The notes beneath the pieces are model-generated. The model saw only the letters and a list, made by a program, of their open reading frames with translations. It ran no database searches and was not told the origin of the DNA. The position numbers and the translations under genes were made by a program. Source: Arabidopsis thaliana (Eukaryota; Streptophyta; Magnoliopsida; Brassicales; Brassicaceae). Taken from it: a DNA stretch of 64,000 bases. The DNA is taken from contig NC_003074.8 in assembly GCF_000001735.4 (NCBI RefSeq), positions 5,208,101 through 5,272,100 on the forward strand. Direction: 5' to 3'. Of this stretch, positions 1 through 8,529 are shown piece by piece; within the stretch, counting starts at the first letter, position 1; each line of letters starts with the position of its first letter.

Positions 1-189
1 GGTCAACACCGGATTCAAAGTATCCAAACCCTGAGAAATAATAAACAAAAGTCAAAACAAAACCAATGCAAAGAGTTTAACTAAAGAATATGGATTTGAA
101 CTAACTGATAAAGTATAAGGAGCATCTGATGGAATCTCAATGTGCCTTGAAACTTCATCAAGATCAATCATAACAAATTCCTCCTCCAT
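1..189 (-). CDS. TFIIIC tau55/GTF3C6-like subunit, N-terminal part only (At3g15420), cut by window edge
   Basis: The minus strand starts with ATG at 189. Exon 1 is 106-189 (28 codons). A 75-base GT-AG intron follows (31-105), and exon 2 runs from 30 off the left edge in phase 0. The visible protein starts MEEEFVMIDLDEV and reaches GLDTLNPVLT. This resembles the start of the small TFIIIC subunit (human GTF3C6, yeast tau55 N-terminal domain), where an acidic hydrophobic strand is followed by a G(I/L)DTxxPxL motif. TFIIIC recruits RNA polymerase III to tRNA genes by binding their A/B boxes. Only 38 residues can be read, so the family call rests on this short motif plus recall of gene order. It is divergent with the RCC1 gene to its right and shares the 190-860 region with it. 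Confidence 0.65.
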
Positions 190-860
190 CTATCTATCTC
201 TATCTTTTCCGTTGAATCTTTCGAGAAAATACGAAAACCTTAAGTGATGGAAACTGAAGAACAAGCCTGATTAAGAGTAAGAGGAAGATGAAGATTCGTG
301 TCAATCGATTCTCTGCTTCTTCTTCTTCTTCTTCGTCTGTCTAAAAATTGCTCTGTTACGAGAGACTCACTTTTGGGCCCATTACTATAACCTAAAGCCC
401 AAAATATGGAGGGCCGATTCTTCATCTTCTCACTTCTTTTTCTTCCACGTGTCAAGCACGGAAACTACATCCAATCTCAGACCGTAAAACTAAACCGGAG
501 GATTTTGTGAAGCCGGAGAACCGGAAATAGTTATGCAAATAACCAAGTTACCAATTTAATTTGAACATAAACCAAGCAAAAGTAGTGGTGAAGCAGAAAA
601 CACATAAAACTCTCAGCTAAAGCAATAAAACAGAGTACATTCAAGAGCCGACGACTAAGTAAGCCTCAAAAGATTCTGCAAACAGAGAGGAACAATCGCC
701 ACGAAAGAAGCTTAAGAGGCAAGATATTGAATTTTCCCCTAATTTTCTATTCGTCCTCACACGTCTTTCACCATTCTCTTATATAAAAAAGTTCTTTTTA
801 GACTTTTTGGTTTCATTTGTTTAGTGGGCAACCAAAAAGTCAAGACCTTTTGCTTTCCAG
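190..860. promoter_or_regulatory. Shared divergent promoter of the TFIIIC-subunit gene (-) and RCC1 gene (+), with site II motifs
   Basis: The two start codons face away from each other. The interval contains TGGGCC at 374-379, within the palindrome GGGCCC, plus nearby GCCCA and GGGCC words (about 396-416). These are TCP-binding site II-type elements common in plant housekeeping and translation-linked genes. A CTT/TTC-rich tract lies at about 315-340. Both transcripts probably start inside this region; the exact start sites cannot be read. Confidence 0.5.
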
Positions 861-1014
861 GTAAGGATCTATCACCACTAACCTCTTTTCTTCTTCTCGA
901 TTCCTCGTTCCCTATTTTCGATTTCAATTGTACGTTTTTCAATCGAAAGTTTTCTCCTTTTTGAGGGATTTGTTTAGTTTGATTGATTGTGGATTGTTCT
1001 GTTCTTCGTTGCAG
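861..1014 (+). other. Probable 5'UTR intron of the RCC1-repeat gene
   Basis: A strong donor (TTTCCAG then GTAAGG at 861) and a strong acceptor (CGTTGCAG ending at 1014) bracket 154 T-rich bases upstream of the coding start at 1308. This is typical of a leader intron. The spliced leader downstream of it still holds an upstream ATG at 1069. Confidence 0.6.
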
Positions 1015-1307
1015 TTCGAAGAATCTGGCGTGTTCAGGTGGATTGATTCTTGCGATCTGACCCTTCTCATGATTAGTTTCCGATCTTCGAATAGACCAAC
1101 TGCGAGATTCTCATCTATAACTCCGTTTTCCTATTCGATTTCTTATCTCTTTCTACCATCCAACGTGTTCTTCATACATTACTTCAATTGCTCTCGATTT
1201 CGCCTCAAAATCTGATCCTCTAGTAGCTTGAAGCAACCCAAAGTCTCGTCCTTTACGTTCAATTAGGTCATTTTGAAACCCTGTTCTTAGAATTAGGAAG
1301 GGAAGAA

Positions 1308-3462
1308 ATGGCTGATCGAAACTGTTTGATTTCGTTCGAGGATCTTCCTTCTCATTTGATCTTGGAGGTGTTGACCTCTGGGAGGCTTAGTGCGGTTGAT
1401 CTACTTAGCTTGGAATTGACTTCTAAGGTTTTCGGAGGGAGCCATGGATTCTATCCTTTGAAATTCAGATCATTAGCTGATTATGCGGCGTCTCAGCTTT
1501 GCTCTATGCACCCTGTCTACGTGGGAATGGGTTTGACTACACAGAAAGAGCTCTTTGCCAATTGTGAGGGAAACTGGAAGCGGCTTTTTAGTTTCTTGCA
1601 GTCAGTTGAGCAATCCTCAGATATGGTTGAAACCTCTCAAGGCAAAGTATGCTTTCTGTCATTTCATATAGTCAGTAGTTTTAGGTAGTTCAGTGAAGTT
1701 GCTATGGAGAAAGTTGATTCTTGGTTAATTTGGTTTAGAAGTCTCAGATGCATTTCTTTTATTTTTTCTGCAGATGCAAATTGCAACAGGAAAGTATCAC
1801 ACTTTGCTAATCAACAACTCAAAGGTTTATTCTTGTGGTGTAAGTTTGTCCGGTGTTCTTGCTCATGGCTCTGAAACTACTCAGTGTGTAGCATTTACAC
1901 CTATAGAGTTTCCGTTCCCTGCTCAAGTGGCTCAAGTCTCAGCCACACAGAACCATTCTGCTTTCGTATTGCAATCTGGACAGGTTGGTAGCTTCTGTTT
2001 CACTTAAAACCTATCCTGTGAGTATATTGTCGTTTGCCATAATCACTCATATTTGAAATCCGGCACAGGTTCTCACTTGTGGGGATAATTCATCGCATTG
2101 CTGTGGTCATTTAGATACTAGCCGTCCAATATTTAGGCCTAAGCTTGTTGAGGCTTTGAAGGGGACTCCTTGTAAGCAGGTAGAATTGATACCAACCCTA
2201 TCTAGACCTATTGATTTTCTAAATTGGTTCTATCAAACATTGACAAACTTATCTTCTATACCAGGTGGCTGCTGGGCTTCACTTTACTGTGTTTCTATCA
2301 AGGGAAGGGCATGCATATACTTGTGGATCAAATACACATGGGCAGCTTGGTCATGGAGATACCTTGGACAGACCAGTACCCAAAGTTGTTGAGTTTCTTA
2401 AAACCATTGGCCCTGTGGTGCAAATTGCAGCTGGACCCAGCTATGTTTTAGCTGTAACACAGGATGGCTCGGTTTACTCGTTTGGCTCTGGTTCTAACTT
2501 CTGTCTTGGTCATGGAGAGCAACAGGACGAGCTCCAGCCGCGTGTTATTCAGGCTTTTAAAAGAAAAGGTATTCACATACTCCGTGTCTCTGCAGGCGAT
2601 GAGCACGCCGTGGCACTTGATTCCAATGGCCGTGTAAGTTCTTTGTTTCTATCTCGTTCTGTCTCCATTTGGTCTCAGAAACCAAAAGAACTCTTGTTTT
2701 AATAATTCTTTCTTGCAACTTAGGTCTACACATGGGGTAAAGGTTACTGTGGTGCTCTAGGCCATGGAGACGAAAACGACAAGATCACTCCTCAAGTTTT
2801 GGTCAATCTCAACAATTGCCTTGCTGTCCAGGTTAGATTCGTCCCCCATCTGTACCATCTCAATGTCTGAGATAATGATCCCTTTACACCTTGTTCCTAT
2901 ATTCTCTAAGACCTTCAGCGGTCTCTAAGAACTAATAAGTGATCAGTTCAATTAGAATCAAAACTTAGCACAAGTATTTTAGTTTAGAGGATTTTCAGTA
3001 TAACATTCAGTTTATTTTTCGGTTTTGGTAAAGAAAACCGAAGCTGGATGTGTTGGCCTTTGTTTGTATGGAGTTTTGCTCCGTTTAGGATCAGTTAGTC
3101 AGCCCTGATCATGACTCTGCTTTTACTTGCAGGTGTGTGCAAGAAAAAGGAAGACTTTTGTTTTGGTGGAAGGTGGATTACTATATGGATTTGGGTGGAT
3201 GGGGTTTGGAAGCCTTGGGTTCCCGGACAGAGGAGTTTCAGACAAAGTTCTTAGGCCAAGAGTATTGGAGTGTCTGAAACCACACCGTGTCTCTCAAGTT
3301 AGCACCGGTTTGTATCACACCATTGTGGTCACTCAACGTGGTCGCATTTTTGGGTTTGGAGATAACGAAAGAGCTCAGCTTGGTCACGACTCACTCCGTG
3401 GCTGCTTAGAACCTACCGAAATCTTTCTCCATTGTGGCCGTTCTCGTAGCCGGCTTTGTTGA
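1308..3462 (+). CDS. RCC1-repeat (regulator of chromosome condensation-like) protein with F-box-like N-terminus (At3g15430)
   Basis: Six exons (1308-1646, 1774-1983, 2069-2179, 2265-2633, 2724-2831, 3133-3462) join in phase 0 throughout, giving 488 aa. Residues 8-45 (LPSHLILEVL ... DLLSLELTSKVF) look F-box-like. From about residue 112 the protein is a series of RCC1 repeats, seen as motifs such as CGSNTHGQLGHGD, FGSGSNFCLGHG, TWGKGYCGALGHGD and FGDNERAQLGHD, enough for a seven-bladed propeller. The introns fall between or inside blades at similar places, as in other plant RCC1 genes. Plant members include UVR8 and many uncharacterised proteins; Ran-GEF activity cannot be assumed. The F-box-like start suggests a possible SCF adaptor role, which is inference. 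The last intron (2832-3132) is the longest. Confidence 0.92.
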
Positions 3463-3822
3463 TCCAAGGTATAGATAAACAACCATGTTTGTATGAACCG
3501 GATTGAGATTGGATTTACCGGTTAGTGTATCTTGTATTGATTTGTATCTGTTTGATTTCTTCAAGTTGTGAGAGTAATAGAAGATATTTCCAGACACCTT
3601 AGTGCAGAGAATTATGACATGAGTTAATTAATCTAAGAAGTTTTACAACTTCAACTACATAATAACAAATACCTTAACTCTTGGTGATAGTAGATCCACT
3701 CAAGACTTAGCAAAATATCTTAGTCTTTAGAACATTATAGAATGTAAAAGTAAAAAACTGAAAACAACCTAGAAGCAAATGAAGGAATCATTGTAACGAC
3801 CAAGATGCAAAAGAATAATAAA
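3463..3822. other. Convergent 3' interval between RCC1 gene (+) and unknown gene (-)
   Basis: This is about 360 AT-rich bases taking the 3'UTRs of both converging genes. An evening-element word AAAATATCT lies at 3712-3720 but sits at the 3' end of both genes, so it is probably incidental. No other gene is seen. Confidence 0.5.
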
Positions 3823-4254
3823 TCACTCAACATCGATCTCATCATCTTCAGGAAACATGTGTGCAACAACTTCAATCTTTACTTTTATCTTCTCCAATTT
3901 CTCCAGAGGTGAATTCAATATGCTTTGAATTTCTTCAGCAAATGTTTTCATGATCCCTAGATACGGAGGAACACCAACATCATTGAGGATTTCGTAGATT
4001 GTGGCTTTGATTTGTTCTTCATCTTGACCAATGAACTCGTCTCGACCATATCTTTGAAGTTGATTTGTAGTCCTTGTTTTAACCTTACTGGACATGTAGT
4101 CAGATTCTCCATCACTATTTGGCTCAGGCACTTTTGTGTAGACAACTTCAAAATCAAACAAAAAAGTCTGACGATCTTGAGTTGTTTCTTTCGAATAATA
4201 GATTGGCGTCACCATACATGTACTATCCGATACATCATCCACAATACACTCCAT
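3823..4254 (-). CDS. Small acidic protein of unknown function (At3g15440), possible MAM33/p32-like C-terminus
   Basis: A single open frame of 143 aa runs from ATG at 4254 to the stop at 3823-3825. The protein is acidic (ends PEDDEIDVE), with no signal peptide and no membrane segment. A predicted beta-rich first half (FLFDFEVVYTKV) is followed by two likely helices (EEQIKATIYEILNDVGV and GIMKTFAEEIQSIL). The pattern 'Y-G-R ... L/I-x-x-x-I-Y-E-x-L-x-x-x-G-V' recalls the C-terminus of mitochondrial glycoprotein/p32 (MAM33) family members, but without their N-terminal presequence. That is a weak eye-level match. I do not recognise a firm family. It is divergent with the TSJT1-like gene and convergent with the RCC1 gene. 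Confidence 0.6.
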   Translation of the reverse strand: MECIVDDVSDSTCMVTPIYYSKETTQDRQTFLFDFEVVYTKVPEPNSDGESDYMSSKVKTRTTNQLQRYGRDEFIGQDEEQIKATIYEILNDVGVPPYLGIMKTFAEEIQSILNSPLEKLEKIKVKIEVVAHMFPEDDEIDVE

Positions 4255-4949
4255 AATCTCTATGCAATGATGGGAAAAAAAGAAGTTAAGAGAGAGTTAG
4301 GTTTTTCAAGCTATGAGAGTGTATAAAAAATATTTGTGTGAAAGGAAAATTGTAACCAGGAATGAGTAATTGTTGGGATTGAATACGAGATTTTAGGAAA
4401 TAGTTACAATAGGAATTCTTCATTAAATTAGATTGATCATAACTACAAAAGTTAACATTCATACATATCGTTAAGGTTCGATGAACCATAAATAGATATT
4501 CCGATATTTAAAATATCTTATATGATTGTATTAATAAAATATCTCATATATTCAAAATCATATTTCACTTAACTATTTCGCTGTCAAAAAATATCCTACC
4601 ACTTTTCCAACATGACAAAAAAAAAACATACTACTTTTCTATCGTGGCACGTTTAAAAAATCATATCATTCCAAAAAGATTTACTCGTCAGATTAAATAT
4701 CTAATCATCATTGGATTCACAATTTGTTTATTTACCTACCAGACACTTTAAAAAAAAAGATTAACTACAGAATAATTTTGTCTAAAAAGAAACGGATAAG
4801 AACACGTAAGACATGTCAGTCTTATCTTAAAATCCAAGTCAGCATCTCGTGTAATAATAATCTCGTACCTTTATAAAACCCCTCATTGTCTTCAACAAAA
4901 ACATAACACATTTCAAGCATTGGATTAATCAAAGACAAAGAAAACGAAA
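4255..4949 (+). promoter_or_regulatory. Promoter/leader of the TSJT1-like gene, with two evening elements and TATA box
   Basis: Two exact evening elements AAAATATCT occur at 4510-4518 and 4536-4544. GATAAG/CTTATC I-box type words occur near 4795 and 4822. A TATA box (TTATAAAA) lies at 4871-4878, about 75 bases before the ATG at 4950. Evening elements bind clock MYB factors (CCA1/LHY/RVE8), which fits a rhythmic or dark-induced gene. The same interval is the upstream side of the minus-strand unknown gene. Confidence 0.6.
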
Positions 4950-5898
4950 ATGTTGGCAATATTTCAGAAAGCTTTTGCTCACCCACCGGAAGAACTCAAC
5001 AGTCCGGCTTCTCATTTCTCCGGCAAAACTCCTAAACTTCCCGGCGAAACTCTCTCCGACTTCCTCTCTCATCACCAAAACAATGCTTTCTCTATGAACT
5101 TCGGCGACTCCGCCGTCTTAGCTTACGCTCGCCAAGAAACCTCTCTTCGTCAAAGGTATATACTAATATACATAAAACACATATATACAAGTCAAATCTC
5201 TAAATCCAATTCATAGATTCATAATGGTTTTGTTGTTTTGCTCAGGTTGTTCTGTGGACTAGATGGGATCTACTGTATGTTTCTAGGGAGATTGAATAAT
5301 CTCTGTACATTGAATCGACAATACGGTTTATCTGGGAAGAACTCAAACGAGGCAATGTTTGTGATCGAAGCTTATCGAACACTTCGTGATCGTGGTCCTT
5401 ACCCAGCAGATCAAGTTCTTAGAGGTCTTGAGGGAAGCTTCGCTTTCGTTGTCTACGATACTCAAACTTCCTCTGTTTTCTCAGCTCTGAGTTCTGATGG
5501 AGGAGAGAGTCTTTACTGGGGAATTTCTGGAGACGGATCTGTTGTAATGTCTGATGATATTCAGATCATAAAGCAAGGCTGTGCTAAATCGTTTGCTCCT
5601 TTCCCTAATGGTAAACCAAAACTTAAGTTTTTCATTAGCCCTATAAAGAAAGAAACATACTTTTGAGTTTAGATCTTGATGTGTGTTTTGTGTTTTTGTT
5701 ATTGCAGGATGTATGTTTCATAGTGAGACAGGGCTTAAGAGCTTTGACCATCCGACTAATATGATGAAGGCAATGCCGAGGATTGATAGTGAAGGTGTTC
5801 TTTGTGGAGCTAGTTTCAAAGTTGATGCTTGTTCTAAGATCAATAGTATCCCTAGAAGAGGAAGTGAAGCTAACTGGGCGCTGGCTAATTCTCGTTGA
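4950..5898 (+). CDS. TSJT1/aluminium-induced-type protein with YGL and LRDR motifs (At3g15450)
   Basis: Three exons (4950-5155, 5246-5610, 5708-5898) give 253 aa. The hallmark YGL and LRDR motifs are present (RQYGLSGKNSNEA ... YRTLRDRGPYPADQ), followed by a DUF3700 core (LEGSFAFVVYDTQTSSVF). The fold is that of Ntn class II glutamine amidotransferases such as asparagine synthetase. Here residue 2 is Leu rather than Cys, so the N-terminal nucleophile is missing and amidotransferase activity is not expected. Family members are soluble proteins whose mRNAs rise in darkness, sugar starvation or metal stress. The upstream evening elements suggest clock gating. It converges on BRX1, with 280 bases between the stop codons. 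Confidence 0.95.
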
Positions 5899-6178
5899 TT
5901 TTGCTTCTAGTTTCGTTAACTCTTGCTTCTTTGTTGCGTTTTCTTTTTATGTACTCTTGTTTATGTAAATATAGCCTTATGAAGACGATAAAGAAATAAA
6001 ATTGATTTGCTTCTTCGTGACATAGCAGTCTTTACTTAGACAACTGTGTGATAAATTCGCAATCTCACTCTTTGATAGATAAGAGGGAGGGAAGAAAGCA
6101 GTGGTAAAGACAAAACTGTGTTGATTTTGTGAATTTAGAAGTTTACAATAGCAAAAAAGAAACTTTGGTCGACTTTTA

Positions 6179-8088
6179 TCATTCATCGTTCCACATGTCT
6201 GTAAATTCATCAGGCTCCAATGGGTTTGAGAGTTCATGCATCTTTCTTCTTGTTTTTGCCTTTATTTTCTTAGCAAATTTCCCAGCTTTATTTCTTTTCT
6301 CCAAAGCTCGAATCTAAAAGGCAGGAAATTGGAATATATGAGAACTCTGACAGATAATCATATATAGCAATGTGATCTATCAAGTTGCTTATAGAAGAAC
6401 CAAGTACCTGGTTTGGAGATACATAGAATGGGTTCTCGTAAAGCGTTGTACCTCCAAAGCTGCCTCCAAATATCTTAATTGGATTTAAACAAAACCTTGG
6501 ACCAACCTGTCATCAGGTTTTTACTTCAATCAACAACTAATTCTTCAGAAATTATGTAAGTTAGTGTTAGTATATATATAGTCATGGCCTGACCTCAATA
6601 AGAGTCATTTTATCCAGATCGCCTCGTGCAATCTTGTCTGACTCGTTATGAGGTACCGATATCTGCAATGGAAGCCTTGGCTAGTTAAACGAAACGTTTC
6701 CAAACTGAAATGAAATGAGAGCATGAGAGATGCTAAAATTTCAACTTACCTGGTAATTACGGAACCATATATGGTCATCAACAATGGAGAAAACAAACAC
6801 ATGGTCATGGTAAGGTTTAGACTTCCTATGTCCCTCGGGAATTCCAAAAATCTGTAAGCAAAAAAACAAAACTTAAAAGTTGAAGATATAAACCAAACTA
6901 ACCGCGACTACAAAAGGATCGTCCACAATTCAAAAGTGAGAATGAGACCTGAGTTAACATCTCTTTCAGAAGTTTCCAGTGTGCATCGTTTTCAAAATTG
7001 GATGAGAATGTCAAAAGTGGGCGTGAACCTTTCAGATGATTTCCAGTGAGTTTCAGCTCCTCCATTGTGTGAACTTCACCATACAGAAATTTACAGAAAC
7101 ACTACTCAGAGACGATACAAATTGATAAACTCATCATTACCCAAAGTATTATTATATCCATCAGTCACTTATTTTGAAACCAAATAAGAGGAGCTGGAGA
7201 CAAATTACCAGCATTAACCAAGAACTTAACGGAAGGTCCACCAGGGGACTTCACCATCCACATGTAAAGATCTTTGTGCTTCCTACACTGAAGACGAACA
7301 CAAACAAACACGTACTAACTTCAGTTTCTGGGAAGAAATCAAGAATACATTGACTTTGCAGTTTAATACTCTACAGACATGCTGAAATCAAGTAAATCCA
7401 GACATGCTGACATTTAAAACAGAGAGACTAGAGAGCCCAATTTGAACCAGACAAAAGAGAATTCAATCTGTAATGCTCTTTGTTTCTATCATCAATGGTA
7501 CGAAAGTTTTACCAAGTTACATTTCATACCAAATAGGTAAATACATGGAAAAAGAAATTAAGAAGATTGATACGAATATGATTACCAAACCCCTTACGAA
7601 GAGCAGACCATAGAACAGTAACTGGTTCTGGAATTAAGGTAGCCAAAAAAAAGATTGAAACTTTACCTCGAAAAACAAACAGGAAGAAGAGCCCTTAAGC
7701 TCGATGAGCTCATTAAGAGTGGCACCTCTACTGCTCTTAGCTTCTACCTTACTATCCTTCTTACAGTGAGGTAAAAGTGACACCATGTTCAACATCAAAT
7801 GTCGATACCTTCCAACGAATTAACAAAGTTACTCCATGATTCATAACCATTAAACCGAATCAAACCCAATGTAAATTTCAACACCATTCACCTGAAATTG
7901 ATCCGACGGGAACAAGTAACGAGAACCTTCTCTTTATTCCTGAATACAGACGCATACGCAGGTTTAGAGTTCTCAGCATCTTCCTTCTTATCTTTCCAAC
8001 CCAAAAGAGTCCTTTGAGGTCTCTCCGGAGCAGAATCCTTCACCGGTGCCGCCGTAACAGTCTCGCTGTGCTTTCTCTTCCTCCCCAT
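6179..8088 (-). CDS. BRX1-1: BRX1-type Brix-domain ribosome biogenesis protein (At3g15460)
   Basis: Eight exons on the minus strand (7892-8088, 7667-7808, 7209-7287, 6949-7073, 6750-6851, 6594-6662, 6408-6506, 6179-6313) give 315 aa. The protein starts MGRKRKHSE and has a basic N-terminus. The Brix domain starts at about residue 53 (VLVTCSRRINFRYRHLMLN) and continues through GRPLLTFSSNF-like and FGGSFGGTTLYENP stretches. The C-terminal tail is basic (KRNKAGKFAKKIKAKTRR). Yeast Brx1 acts in the nucleolus in maturation of large-subunit pre-rRNA, and a nucleolar location is expected here. The promoter carries the telo-box plus site II pair typical of plant ribosome-biogenesis genes. A close paralogue (At1g52930) is known in Arabidopsis. 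Confidence 0.95.
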
Positions 8089-8529
8089 TTTTTGTGTCTA
8101 TTGAAGAAGAAACAACGCTAAATTCTCTGATTTAGGGTTTTAGTACAAAACTCAACAACCTAAAGAAAGAGACAAGCTGCTTTAACTAAAAATGTCACAA
8201 CGAAAACGACAACGTTTCTCACTTTTATACAAGGAATTTCAATGGGCCGGATCAAGCTTACATGGGCCTTAATGACACGCAAAAGAAACTACATTGCAAA
8301 AGAATTTTCCTTTTTTGGTTTCTCTCTTTCTATTTCCAATCAATAAACATATCTCTCTGTTCGTGTGTCTGTAACTCTACAATGATCTGTATAGTTTCTT
8401 TCTCTCTTTTTTTCTCTCCATTTTCCTGGAAACAAATCTGTAACAAAGAAGAATAGGAACAAAAAAAAGCTCAGCTAACAATAATACAAACCTCACTCGA
8501 TTTTTCTTCACCACTCTGTACAGTTTTTA
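8089..8529 (-). promoter_or_regulatory. BRX1 promoter with telo-box and two site II elements; also 3' end of WD40 gene
   Basis: Reading toward BRX1, the telo-box (AAACCCTA on the minus strand) is at 8133-8140. TGGGCC site II elements are at 8243-8248 and 8263-8268, 20 bases apart. This telo-box plus TCP-site arrangement is a known signature of plant ribosomal-protein and ribosome-biogenesis promoters. The right part (about 8300-8529) should hold the 3'UTR of the WD40 gene, which ends at 8530. Confidence 0.65.

Noticed and set aside
3712..3720. Third evening element
   Set aside because: Exact AAAATATCT, but it lies between two converging 3' ends, so a promoter role is unlikely.
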